From: Blautia schinkii
GTDB lineage: Bacteria > Bacillota > Clostridia > Lachnospirales > Lachnospiraceae
NCBI RefSeq assembly: GCF_013304825.1
Contig: NZ_JAAWUO010000010.1
Span: forward strand, 1 to 64,000
DNA: 64,000 nucleotides
Reading direction: 5' to 3'
Positions 56,211 to 64,000 of this stretch are shown here, piece after piece (position 1 is the first letter of the stretch; every line of letters starts with the position of its first letter). The notes beneath the pieces are model-generated. The model searched no databases. It was not told where the DNA came from and saw nothing but the letters and a program-made list of their open reading frames with translations. Both the position numbers and the translations under genes were made by a program.

Positions 56211-57826
56211 TAGATATCATCTCTGTCCCATTTATCGCACAGCGACTGTATGTCTCTTGCAAAACGGTCCAGATCTTTATTCGGGCAGCCTTCATTCTTG
56301 CGTATCACTGTCATCAGACGGCGGCCCATTGCAAGAAGCTTCTCGTATGCACGTGTAGCACGACTTGCTTTCGGAGATGCCGTAGCCCTGACAATACGGA
56401 TTCCCGGAGCCTCATGGATACATTTATTCTCAAGAAGATCATACTCCGTTCCACTGAATGGTGCTGTAGCATCATATCCCAGATCTTCTTTCAGTCTCTG
56501 TGCAAAAACTTCTGTCACTGTATCGTCACCATGTGTAACAAACACATGCTTCGGCTTATTATCAAATGCTCTGGCCCAGTCCAGCAGTCCGTTCACATCT
56601 GCATGACCGCTGATTCCCGGCATTTTACATATCTCAGCAGCTACCTGAACAGTTTCACCAAACAGTTTCATTTCCGTTGCACCTTCCAGAAGAGCACGGC
56701 CAGGGGTTCCAATTGCCTGATATCCAACAAAAAGTACTGTATTCTTAGGATTCCACAGATTATGCTTCAGATGATGCTTAATACGTCCGGCATCACACAT
56801 GCCACTTGCGGAAATAATAACCTTGCAATCTGCATCAAAGTTGATAGCTCTGGAATCATCCGTTGTAACAGATGTCTTCAGGCCCTGAAAAAACAACGGA
56901 TTGATTCCCTTTTTCAGAAGATCCATCGCTTCCTCATCATAACAGGTATACGCATTCTCACTGAAAATCGTAGTAGCTTCATTAGCAAGCGGACTATCTA
57001 CATATACTGTAAAACCATCGTGCCCGTGGATAAGCCCCTGTTCCTTGATCTGCCGTATAAAATAAAGCATCTCCTGAGTTCTGCCCACTGCAAAAGACGG
57101 GATTACCAGACTTCCGCCTCTGTCAAAAGTTCTCTGGATAATCTCAGCCAGCATCACCGGATAATCCGGACGTTCTCCATGGCTTCTGTCACCATACGTG
57201 GATTCCATAACAACGTAATCTGCTTCTTTAATATATACAGGATCCTTGATCAGCGGCTGATTTACGTTTCCGATATCTCCTGAGAATACAATTTTCTCTG
57301 TCTTATCGTCTTCTGTCATCCAAATCTCAATACTGCTGGAACCGAGAAGATGACCGGCATCCACGAAACGTACTTCAATTCCTTCCGCAGGTTTAATAAT
57401 CTTATCATAAGGACATCTGACAAAATTACGCAGAACCCCCATGGCATCTTCCATTGTGTATGCAGGAATAAATTCCGGTTTACCTTCCCTTCGCCCCTTA
57501 CGGTTTCGCCATTCAGCCTCAAACATCTGGATATGCGCACTGTCACGAAGCATAATATCACAAAGATTACAGGTTGCTTCTGTTGCATAGATTGGTCCCT
57601 GATATCCTTTGGCATATAATGCCGGAAGATTTCCGGAATGATCCATATGCGCATGTGTTAGAAGTACAAAATCCAGATCTCCCGGAGCTATAGGCAGATC
57701 CTTGTTCTCATAATAATCCGGTCCCTGCTCCATACCATAATCCACCAGAAATTTCCTTCCTGCAGCTTCCAGATAATAACAACTTCCGGTCACCTCATGC
57801 GTTGCACCGATAAACATTATCTTCAT
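56210..57826 (-). CDS. MBL-fold beta-CASP ribonuclease-like hydrolase
   Basis: 538 aa from the ATG at 57826 (AAAGGGGG 7 bp upstream). Metallo-beta-lactamase motifs: THAHMDHSGNLPALYA, VDAGHLLGSSSIEI, FSGDIGN, and beta-CASP motifs VIPSFAVGRTQEML, ASGMCDAGRIKHHL and the C-terminal ISGHADVNGLLDWA, VFVTHGD. This is the YsH/CPSF-73-type family of RNA-processing nucleases. The last ~60 residues are helical and unfamiliar (RIVRATASPKASRATRAYEKLLAM). Confidence 0.92.
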   Translation of the reverse strand: MKIMFIGATHEVTGSCYYLEAAGRKFLVDYGMEQGPDYYENKDLPIAPGDLDFVLLTHAHMDHSGNLPALYAKGYQGPIYATEATCNLCDIMLRDSAHIQMFEAEWRNRKGRREGKPEFIPAYTMEDAMGVLRNFVRCPYDKIIKPAEGIEVRFVDAGHLLGSSSIEIWMTEDDKTEKIVFSGDIGNVNQPLIKDPVYIKEADYVVMESTYGDRSHGERPDYPVMLAEIIQRTFDRGGSLVIPSFAVGRTQEMLYFIRQIKEQGLIHGHDGFTVYVDSPLANEATTIFSENAYTCYDEEAMDLLKKGINPLFFQGLKTSVTTDDSRAINFDADCKVIISASGMCDAGRIKHHLKHNLWNPKNTVLFVGYQAIGTPGRALLEGATEMKLFGETVQVAAEICKMPGISGHADVNGLLDWARAFDNKPKHVFVTHGDDTVTEVFAQRLKEDLGYDATAPFSGTEYDLLENKCIHEAPGIRIVRATASPKASRATRAYEKLLAMGRRLMTVIRKNEGCPNKDLDRFARDIQSLCDKWDRDDI

Positions 57827-58049
57827 GAACAAGCCCCCTTTTGTCCGTCTATTTACAACTATGAAAGCAAATGATAGATATTTCGTTTATTAACTGTTAT
57901 TTTATTGTATTTATTATACATGAATTTCGTGATTTTTAATAGTCTTTTTGTGAGATATATATGATTTTTTGTATTGATTTCTCTTAGAATTAACGGAGAT
58001 TGTAAAATTCGATTAGAATTGTTTTATTTTTCAGATTTTTTTAAGATTT

Positions 58050-58109
58050 CCCAGCGATGGTAATGTAAGTTTACTGGATTTTTTTAATGGGGGTTTGGGC
58101 ATCGCTGGG
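58050..58109 (-). terminator. long-looped hairpin after the small secreted-protein gene
   Basis: CCCAGCGATG (58050-58059) pairs with CATCGCTGGG (58100-58109) around a 40-nt loop. The tract after it on the minus strand is A/T-rich but not a clean T-run. The rest of 57833-58130 is AT-rich with no gene. Confidence 0.5.
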
Positions 58110-58130
58110 ATGGTGATGAGCTTTACTTGA

Positions 58131-58598
58131 TTACTTGACTAAAACGCCTTTGGTTACTGTTCTTACAGACTCTTTGCTACCGTCTTTAGCCGCATGATAG
58201 CCGCGAACACGATAGTAGTAACCCTTTGGAACAATCACTGTAATGTCTTTGGTCAAATTACTTACATTTGACGCTGTAAAGGTCCAATTTTTATATGTAG
58301 AATAAGTACCATTTACTTTTCGCTCCAGATACAAATTTAAATACACTGTAGCGCAATTATGATGGCATTGTGTTATTCCTGATACCAATACTTTATTGCT
58401 GGCTAACTTTTTTACTGTAGTTGTTCCAAAATTGAGATTATTTCCTCGTAAAACACTATACGTAGTATCTTCTGCAAAATCTGCCTCCGTTTCCAAATCA
58501 GTAATTGTATTATCAGCCATTACAGGAATGAAATTCACAAGACTAAGACAAATTATCATGCAGATAACTTTAACTAATTTTTTTCCTTTTTCTTTCAT
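58131..58598 (-). CDS. small secreted protein of unknown function
   Basis: 155 aa, not recognised. A basic start (MKEKGKKLVKV), hydrophobic core and cleavage after VMADN give a signal peptide of about 28 residues. The mature part is beta-rich (VLVSGITQCHHNCATVYLNLYLERKVNG, GYYYRVRGYHAAKDGSKESV) with one CHHNC motif that could hold a metal or disulfide. It follows the DUF4367 gene on the same strand and is AT-richer than core genes, suggesting accessory status. Confidence 0.7.
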   Translation of the reverse strand: MKEKGKKLVKVICMIICLSLVNFIPVMADNTITDLETEADFAEDTTYSVLRGNNLNFGTTTVKKLASNKVLVSGITQCHHNCATVYLNLYLERKVNGTYSTYKNWTFTASNVSNLTKDITVIVPKGYYYRVRGYHAAKDGSKESVRTVTKGVLVK

Positions 58599-58661
58599 AC
58601 TTGTTCCTCGCTTTCCAGTTAACTTACTATATTAATACGAAATAAATATATTTTTTTCTCT

Positions 58662-59540
58662 TTAAAAATACATATTATCAATCAATTTTAAAAACTCCTG
58701 TTTTTTCATTTTTCCACTAATTTGATAAAATATATCATTCATCTTCCAATAGGCTGCATAACTCTCTTTCTTGTCTTTTTTATCTCTGACTTTAATTATC
58801 GTTATTTCAATTTCATCATCCTCTTTATTTATAATATCTAATACTTTTCCATCCAAAAATTGATTACTACTTTTCCTATCATCGTTATAATTATTCATAT
58901 ATACACTAACAATTGTATTTTTATAATTATACTCCAACCAAGCATAACCTGCATCACTACTTACTTTATAATCTTTAAATTCAAAACCTTCTGGTCTATA
59001 CATAAATTTAGGTACTGAATCTGAATTTAATTTCGTTTTTATATTATCAATTGCATCTCTCTCAACTTGATCAACAGCCAATTCTTCATTTGTTACCTCA
59101 TTATCCACACTAATACTAGTATCATTCCCAGTCCAAAGCTTCACGGAATCAATAAAATAACTTCTATTAGCCTGGCTAGTCATACTCGCTGCAAATACTC
59201 CGGCAGCGCATACCAACATCACTGCCGCTACACGGGCAAGCCTATTTCTTTTTTCAGGTTTTGCAGGAAGATAAACAATTTTTACCTTCTCCGGTTCTTC
59301 TGCCTTTTCGTTAATTTTTCTATGATTATCAGCTTTCTCACTGACATTTTCTTCTTCATAAATGCCATCTGCTTTCAGTCTCTCTACAAGCCTTGCATAT
59401 GCAGCTCTGGCTTCTTCTTCGGTTTCACCATCCTCAGGAATATTGCCATCTGGAAACATAATTTTTTCCATTTCATCAATTTCTTTATTATATTCCTCAG
59501 TCAACCATTTTTTCAGTTCTTCATCGCTGAAATTTCCCAT
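58662..59540 (-). CDS. DUF4367 membrane protein, possible anti-sigma factor
   Basis: 292 aa. Acidic N-terminus with helices (FSDEELKKWLTEEYNKEIDEME), a membrane segment near 103-121 (AAVMLVCAAGVFAASM) and an exported DUF4367-type domain (YRPEGFEFKDYKVSSDAGYAWLEYNY, SYAAYWKMNDIFYQISGKMKKQEFLKLI). This resembles proteins that partner ECF sigma factors in clostridia. An ECF sigma gene lies nearby but with murG between. RBS AGGTG. Confidence 0.75.
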   Translation of the reverse strand: MGNFSDEELKKWLTEEYNKEIDEMEKIMFPDGNIPEDGETEEEARAAYARLVERLKADGIYEEENVSEKADNHRKINEKAEEPEKVKIVYLPAKPEKRNRLARVAAVMLVCAAGVFAASMTSQANRSYFIDSVKLWTGNDTSISVDNEVTNEELAVDQVERDAIDNIKTKLNSDSVPKFMYRPEGFEFKDYKVSSDAGYAWLEYNYKNTIVSVYMNNYNDDRKSSNQFLDGKVLDIINKEDDEIEITIIKVRDKKDKKESYAAYWKMNDIFYQISGKMKKQEFLKLIDNMYF

Positions 59541-59568
59541 TATTTTTCACCTGTAAACCCATCTTTTC

Positions 59569-59597
59569 TTGACAATTTCCTCTTTAGAGTTCATATT
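59569..59597 (+). promoter_or_regulatory. promoter for murG
   Basis: TTGACA (59569-59574), 17 bp, CATATT (59592-59597), a fair match. The divergent DUF4367 gene must have its promoter in the same ~90 bp or upstream in murG. Confidence 0.5.
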
Positions 59598-59632
59598 TAA
59601 TGATAGTATATGACTATTCAGGAGGAATCCAA

Positions 59633-60700
59633 ATGAAACACATCGTACTTACCGGCGGTGGTACTGCCGGCCATGTAACCCCTAATATTGCTTTGATTCC
59701 AAGACTCCAGGAGCTTGGTTATAAAATTTCCTATATCGGTTCCTATGAAGGAATCGAGAAAAAGCTCATTGAAGAGCTTGGTATCCCTTATTACGGAATT
59801 TCATCAGGAAAACTGAGACGTTATTTTGATCTCAAGAATTTCTCCGATCCATTCCGCGTACTGAAAGGATTCAGCCAGGCCAGAAAAATTCTGAAACAGC
59901 TGAAACCGGATGTTGTTTTTTCAAAAGGAGGCTTTGTTACGGTTCCTGTTGTAATCGCAGCCAGCCGTTTGAAAATTCCGGCACTTATTCATGAGTCTGA
60001 TATGACTCCTGGTCTTGCCAACAAGCTCTGCCTCTCTTCCGCAACAAAAATATGCTGCAATTTCCCGGAGACAGTATCCAATCTTCCTGCTAATAAGGCT
60101 GTTCTTACCGGAACTCCAATTCGTCAGGAACTCCTTTCCGGAAATGCAGAAGCCGGTCGTAAATTCTGTGGTTTCAATGCTGACAAACCTGTTCTTATGG
60201 TTATTGGCGGCAGCCTTGGAGCAGCTTCCGTCAATGACAATATCCGCAAGATCCTTCCTGACCTTCTGAAAGAATTCCAGGTTGTGCACCTCTGTGGAAA
60301 AGGAAAAACCGATGAAAGTTTAAACGGAACTGCCGGTTACGTTCAGTATGAATATATCAAAGATGAACTTCCGGATCTGTTTGCTCTTGCCGACATCGTA
60401 ATCTCCCGTGCAGGTGCCAATGCAATCTGTGAGATCAGCGAACTCCATAAACCAAATCTTCTGATTCCCCTTTCAGCAAAAGCCAGCCGAGGTGACCAGA
60501 TTCTTAACGCACGTTCATTTGAACGTCAGGGATTCAGCATGGTTCTTGAGGAAGAAGAAATCACAGAAGCCAAGCTTCTGGATACTATCCGCCAGCTTTA
60601 TACAGACCGCCAGAAATATATTGATGCCATGGCAGGAAACGGTCACGTAGACTCCATCCGTAAGATCACAGATCTTATTGAAGAATGTGCCCGCTCCTGA
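59633..60700 (+). CDS. murG: UDP-GlcNAc--lipid I GlcNAc transferase
   Basis: 355 aa from the ATG at 59633 (GGAGG upstream). HIVLTGGGTAGHVTPNIALIP, VVFSKGGFVTVPVVIAAS, IHESDMTPGLANK, IGGSLGAASVND and ADIVISRAGANAICEISELHKPNLLIPLSAKASRGDQILNA are the GT28 MurG signatures. It makes lipid II at the inner face of the membrane. Here it stands alone, not in the dcw cluster, and is inserted between a sigma factor and its probable partner. Confidence 0.96.
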   Translation: MKHIVLTGGGTAGHVTPNIALIPRLQELGYKISYIGSYEGIEKKLIEELGIPYYGISSGKLRRYFDLKNFSDPFRVLKGFSQARKILKQLKPDVVFSKGGFVTVPVVIAASRLKIPALIHESDMTPGLANKLCLSSATKICCNFPETVSNLPANKAVLTGTPIRQELLSGNAEAGRKFCGFNADKPVLMVIGGSLGAASVNDNIRKILPDLLKEFQVVHLCGKGKTDESLNGTAGYVQYEYIKDELPDLFALADIVISRAGANAICEISELHKPNLLIPLSAKASRGDQILNARSFERQGFSMVLEEEEITEAKLLDTIRQLYTDRQKYIDAMAGNGHVDSIRKITDLIEECARS

Positions 60701-60728
60701 CAGCAATATTAATATTCCTGTATGAAAG

Positions 60729-60772
60729 ACTCTGCCACTGCCCATTTGGGAGCTGGCAGAGTTTTCTTTTAT
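60729..60772 (+). terminator. terminator between murG and the sigma factor gene (convergent)
   Basis: ACTCTGCCA (60729-60737) pairs with TGGCAGAGT (60754-60762), followed by TTTCTTTT. It ends murG and may also act on the reverse strand. Confidence 0.88.
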
Positions 60773-61299
60773 TCATAAGTTTTCTCATACTCTTCTTTCA
60801 ACCAGCGTTTCGCCTTATAGATCCTGTTATTCACACCACTCTTTGTCAGTCCGAACTCTTCTGCCACTGTTTCAACAGGAACATTCATAAACTTTGTCTG
60901 AATCAGAATTTCATAATTAATTGGCTGTTCAGCGCGAAATCTTTCCAGTATCATATGCATAAATTTATTTTCTTCCTGCCTCAATATCTGATCTTCTGCA
61001 TTCACATGAATTCTCCGATCCAGAACCGATGCAGTCTCATCATCGTGACAGGAGAATTCATGTTTTGTGCTGGATTTCTTTTTATAATCCAGAGCTTTGT
61101 TTACAGCAGCTCTCCGGATCAGCGCATATAGCATTTTTTCATTTTCGAGATCCAGATCATTTCTTATGGTGTACATTTTATAAAGTACTTCCTGACTGAT
61201 ATCATCCGCCAGATACCAATCCTCCAGAATTCCATATGCATATGATTTAGCTATTTGACGATATTTCAAATAAAATTCTTCATATTCAATTTCGTTCAT
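60769..61299 (-). CDS. ECF-type RNA polymerase sigma factor
   Basis: 176 aa. Region 2 (EEFYLKYRQIAKSYAYGILEDWYLADDISQEVLYKMYTIRND) and region 4 HTH (QPINYEILIQTKFMNVPVETVAEEFGLTKSGVNNRIYKAKRWLKE), with a central segment between. It would direct transcription of a specific regulon. It is followed on the same strand, past murG, by the DUF4367 membrane protein, a typical partner. RBS is poor (AAAGAGA). Confidence 0.88.
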   Translation of the reverse strand: MNEIEYEEFYLKYRQIAKSYAYGILEDWYLADDISQEVLYKMYTIRNDLDLENEKMLYALIRRAAVNKALDYKKKSSTKHEFSCHDDETASVLDRRIHVNAEDQILRQEENKFMHMILERFRAEQPINYEILIQTKFMNVPVETVAEEFGLTKSGVNNRIYKAKRWLKEEYEKTYE

Positions 61300-61323
61300 T
61301 TTTTCTCTTTGGTAAATTTACAG

Positions 61324-61728
61324 TTACTCTTTTACTTTATTCAGGATTTCTTCCTTATCCTCATCGCTGAGCTGTCCCGGTTTCCAGGTCAGACCTACAC
61401 CATCTCCCTCATATCGCGGAATCAGATGCATATGAAAATGAAATACTGTCTGTCCTGCAATCTCTCCGTTATTCTGAACAATGTTGAAACCATCACAGTT
61501 CAGTGCATCTGTCAGCTTCCCAGCCATTTTTTTTGCAAGTATCATAACTTTTCCAGCAGTCTCTTCCGGCAGTTCATAAATATTGGCAGCGTGCTTCTTC
61601 GGCAAAATCAGAGAATGTCCCTTACTCGCAGGTCCAAGATCCAGAATCACACGAAATTCTTCGTCCTCATAAAGTGTTGCTGACGGAATCTCTCCGTTCG
61701 CTATTTTACAAAATATACAGTCTCCCAT
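61324..61728 (-). CDS. HIT family nucleotide-binding protein
   Basis: 134 aa from the ATG at 61728 (GGAGG 8 bp upstream). CIFCKIANGEIPSATLYEDEEFRVILDLGPASKGHSLILPKKH and the histidine triad HFHMHLIPRY. Probably hydrolyses nucleoside phosphoramidates or dinucleotides. Next to the sigma gene but 25 bp apart. Confidence 0.94.
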   Translation of the reverse strand: MGDCIFCKIANGEIPSATLYEDEEFRVILDLGPASKGHSLILPKKHAANIYELPEETAGKVMILAKKMAGKLTDALNCDGFNIVQNNGEIAGQTVFHFHMHLIPRYEGDGVGLTWKPGQLSDEDKEEILNKVKE

Positions 61729-61857
61729 TTCTGTATCCTCCTCTTCTGAAAATAGATTTCTGGTTATCCTTATTTTGTCGTATTTTCTCGATTTTTTCAA
61801 TACTGTTCTTGTTGATATTTAAAATTTCTGATGTTAATATTTTTTCGAGGTGATAAT

Positions 61858-62532
61858 ATGTGCAACGATAATACAGTTGACAAATTAAAAAATGAATTCC
61901 ATTATACTCTTTCGAAATTTTCTCATGAGATCCGAAATCCTATAACGCTCATCAACAGTGAGCTTCAGATGATCGCAGCTGCTCATCCTGAAGTACAGGA
62001 ATATAAACAATGGGACGATGTCATAGATAATCTTGACTATGTCAGAGATCTTCTTGATGAGCTTTCCGCATTTAACAATGCAAACCGTATCACACCCAAA
62101 GCCACAGACACCTGTGCCTATCTGAAAACGATTCTCTCTTCTGTCAAACCTACTCTGGACTACCTCGAAATCACACTGGAGTCAGATATCCCGGATTCTC
62201 TTCCTGTAATGATGCTCGATCAGATCAAAATCCGACAGATGATGATTAATCTTCTGAAGAATGCCTGGGAAGCAGTTCCTGTTCCTGGTGGAAAAATAAC
62301 TGTATCCGCCTATTCGAAAAATCACGGCATCGCCATCGATATTCAGGACAACGGATGCGGAATCTCACCGGAAGATCAGGCAACTATTTTTCAACCCTTT
62401 TTCACAACCAAAGAATCCGGAACCGGACTGGGCCTTCCTGTTGTAAAACAGATCGTTGAAGCACATCATGGTTCTATCTCTGCTGAAAGCACCCCAGATC
62501 AGGGAACTGTTTTCCATATTTTTCTTGGATGA
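61858..62532 (+). CDS. orphan sensor histidine kinase without input domain
   Basis: 224 aa from the ATG at 61858 (GAGGTG upstream). HisKA segment with phospho-acceptor His in KFSHEIRNPITLINSELQMI, then an ATPase domain: MMINLLKNAWEAVPVPGG (N box), IQDNGCGISPEDQATIFQPFFTTKESGTGLGLPVV (G1, F and G2 boxes). No membrane segment or sensor domain and no response regulator nearby. Its last 34 bases overlap the convergent rhomboid gene. Confidence 0.9.
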   Translation: MCNDNTVDKLKNEFHYTLSKFSHEIRNPITLINSELQMIAAAHPEVQEYKQWDDVIDNLDYVRDLLDELSAFNNANRITPKATDTCAYLKTILSSVKPTLDYLEITLESDIPDSLPVMMLDQIKIRQMMINLLKNAWEAVPVPGGKITVSAYSKNHGIAIDIQDNGCGISPEDQATIFQPFFTTKESGTGLGLPVVKQIVEAHHGSISAESTPDQGTVFHIFLG

Positions 62533-63101
62533 TAAAATATTACCGCTGCCAGAAAACCACACAGTAGACCACCTGCATGCGCCGCATTATCTACACCTTC
62601 ACTTGCAAAGCCAAAATAAAGAGAGAATGCGGCCATGATAAGCATTTGTTTCATAGTAAGGTCTGCAACTCTTCCCCTGTGCCGGATGATCACATAGATC
62701 ATACCTCCCATAACTGCAAAAACAGCCCCGGATGCACCTGCTGATACAGAATAATCGCCTGTACGCATATCCCAGAACAGAGAAATAAAATTACCACCCA
62801 GACCTCCTGCAATATAAATCAGTAAAAATCTCAGTCTGCCAACAGCTGGTTCCAACCGCTGTCCAAGTACAAACAAAACCAGCATATTATTAATAAGATG
62901 GGGTGCCCCAAAATGTAGAAACATGCTTGAAAAAACTCGATACCACTGTCCCTGTTCCAGGATCAGAGGCGCATAGGCAGCTCCGCATTCCAGCATATGC
63001 TGTCCGTTTTCTGAGCCACCGGTGAATTCTACGATTAGAAAGATCAGTGTATTTAACAGAATCAGTAATACAGTCACAGGCTCTTTTTTTATTTCTTCCA
63101 C
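62499..63101 (-). CDS. rhomboid family intramembrane protease
   Basis: 200 aa with about six membrane helices. The catalytic Ser is in SAGASGAVFAVMGGMIY and the catalytic His in DNAAHAGGLLCGFLAAV; FLHFGAPHLINNMLVLFVLGQRLE supplies the oxyanion-side His/Asn segment. It begins with GTG after AAGAGG. The 3' end overlaps the histidine kinase by 34 bp. Confidence 0.93.
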   Translation of the reverse strand: MEEIKKEPVTVLLILLNTLIFLIVEFTGGSENGQHMLECGAAYAPLILEQGQWYRVFSSMFLHFGAPHLINNMLVLFVLGQRLEPAVGRLRFLLIYIAGGLGGNFISLFWDMRTGDYSVSAGASGAVFAVMGGMIYVIIRHRGRVADLTMKQMLIMAAFSLYFGFASEGVDNAAHAGGLLCGFLAAVIFYHPRKIWKTVP

Positions 63102-63221
63102 TTAAATCCTCTTTTCCATTTCTGATAATTAACAGATTTTTGGACATTTTAACAGATTTTGGATTTTTGCACAACCTGTGTCTCTTATATAATACGACAA
63201 AACAGCTCTATTTTCTCTCTT

Positions 63222-64000
63222 CTATTTCAAAAAAATATAACGCGCCTGTGCAAAATCTACTTCGTCTTCATCTTTTAAGAAATAGTCTTCTCCTGTTTTC
63301 AACATCTGTCCGTTTACAGATGTTCCATTTCTGGAATTCAGATCTGTCAGATAATACTCACCATCCCTTCTTCTTATTTTTGCATGAATACGGCTTACCG
63401 TGGGAACATTGATAACTGCATCTGCTGCAGTCTTCAGTTTTCCTATTACAGTGATATCCTGATCCAGATAGATCGTGGCAAGTTCTCCTGGTTCCCTGCT
63501 CACCAGTGTGGCCGGACCTTTTACTGCCCCTGAAGAAAGAACCACCGTCTCACCAAATCCCTCCGAAACTTCTTCTGTTTTCTTTCTTTTCTCTACATCC
63601 TTTGTTAACTTTTCACTTACAGGATTCCTCTTTTCTGTAATACCTTCTCCGACGACAGCTGCTTCTTCCATCCTGTTTTTCTTTTCGCCTGCTTCGCAAG
63701 TCTGCAACATCATTTCTTTTTGTCTGTTATATCGTTCACCAGTACTTTGTACCTTTTCTTCTATATCGCTCTTTTTCTGTTCGTTTCCTGAAACTTTTTT
63801 TAATAAAATATACACTAACATTCCCAGTACCATTAACAACAGAATCACTCCAAGAAGAATTTCTGTACTTACCCGTGGAAGATATCCTCCAGCCATTCCT
63901 GTTGTAATACCAAGTAAAATCAAAAGTGCTCCTGCAAATCCAGCCACGGATTTCCATATTTTGACATCTTTTGTTTTCTTAGTTTTATCTTTCTTCTCGC
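63222..64000 (-). CDS. FHA domain protein with membrane segments, C-terminal part (partial)
   Basis: The reverse frame is open from 63222 past the GTG at 63947 to the window edge, so the gene continues beyond 64000. Visible: two membrane segments (within about the first 65 residues: GFAGALLILLGITTG, ILLGVILLLMVLGMLVYILL), a charged coiled linker, then an FHA domain (IYLDQDITVIGKLKTAADAVINVPTVSRIHAKIRRRDGEYYLTDLNSRNGTSVNGQMLKTGE). FHA domains bind phosphothreonine peptides. N-terminal DUF6382-type parts often precede this layout but are outside the window. Confidence 0.8.
   Translation of the reverse strand, partial: EKKDKTKKTKDVKIWKSVAGFAGALLILLGITTGMAGGYLPRVSTEILLGVILLLMVLGMLVYILLKKVSGNEQKKSDIEEKVQSTGERYNRQKEMMLQTCEAGEKKNRMEEAAVVGEGITEKRNPVSEKLTKDVEKRKKTEEVSEGFGETVVLSSGAVKGPATLVSREPGELATIYLDQDITVIGKLKTAADAVINVPTVSRIHAKIRRRDGEYYLTDLNSRNGTSVNGQMLKTGEDYFLKDEDEVDFAQARYIFLK

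Noticed and set aside
56195-57283. 362-aa plus-strand frame opposite the beta-CASP gene
   Set aside because: Antisense shadow; overlaps a terminator and shows no family motif.

Overview
The window looks like a stretch of a Lachnospiraceae chromosome (Bacillota, Clostridia), perhaps a Blautia relative. This placement is inferred from the moderate GC, the split transketolase, the GlgC/GlgD pair, the long-form PRPP synthetase, SpoVG and YyaC (an endospore-former lineage), a large SRP RNA, and several secreted or coiled-coil proteins of Lachnospiraceae style. No species is claimed.

Layout. 1-770: 5' end of a 16S rRNA gene (minus) behind three evenly spaced rRNA promoters. 770-4870: CvpA-like, WD/propeller-like and LysM envelope proteins, then the spore protease yyaC. 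4.9-12.9 kb: fsa-tkt(N)-tkt(C), a LacI regulator, the dnaX-ybaB-recR recombination/replication block and pfkA. 12.9-15.5 kb: a secreted protein, the SRP RNA, a YqeY protein and tadA. 15.6-21.4 kb: a complete urease operon ureA-B-C-amiS/ureI-E-F-G-D (minus). 21.6-28 kb: a beta-glycoside use locus (AraC regulator, GPH symporter, nucleoside-hydrolase-like protein, ROK kinase, GH1 phospho-glycosidase). 28-35 kb: an NrdG-like radical-SAM activase, tRNA-Pro, bioY, a solitary PduB-like microcompartment shell protein, a coiled-coil/3D-domain wall protein and spoVG. 35.2-37.6 kb: glgC-glgD. 37.9-43 kb: murC, a dense DnaA-box cluster, then dnaD, a DnaC/DnaI-type helicase loader and prs. 43-54 kb: SbcCD-like pair, asnS, a repeat/SGNH secreted protein, galT, a very large exported protein and a methyltransferase. 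54-64 kb: mtnN, a TSCPD protein, a beta-CASP hydrolase, an ECF sigma factor and DUF4367 protein separated by murG, a HIT protein, an orphan histidine kinase, a rhomboid protease and a truncated FHA protein at the edge.

The most unusual content is non-coding. A 163-bp element occurs twice with no mismatch (18827-18989 and 34642-34804). It can fold into a multi-branched, cloverleaf-like structure and lies in the same orientation relative to transcription at both sites: inside the urease operon, and between spoVG and its terminator. Its first ~36 nt define a wider family of small hairpin repeats (near 4875, 23013, 23084, 43074 and 50646). One member sits in the loop of a terminator; two overlap the stop codons of genes. 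A separate MITE-like element lies at 55701-55862. A tightly packed group of DnaA boxes lies directly upstream of the dnaD-helicase loader operon.

Functional links: fsa, transketolase and pfkA serve the pentose-phosphate/glycolysis node. AmiS/UreI with urease and its chaperones would import and hydrolyse urea. Symporter, ROK kinase and GH1 form a PTS-independent route for phosphorylated beta-glucosides. The DnaA boxes suggest that DnaA controls, or is titrated at, the primosome genes.
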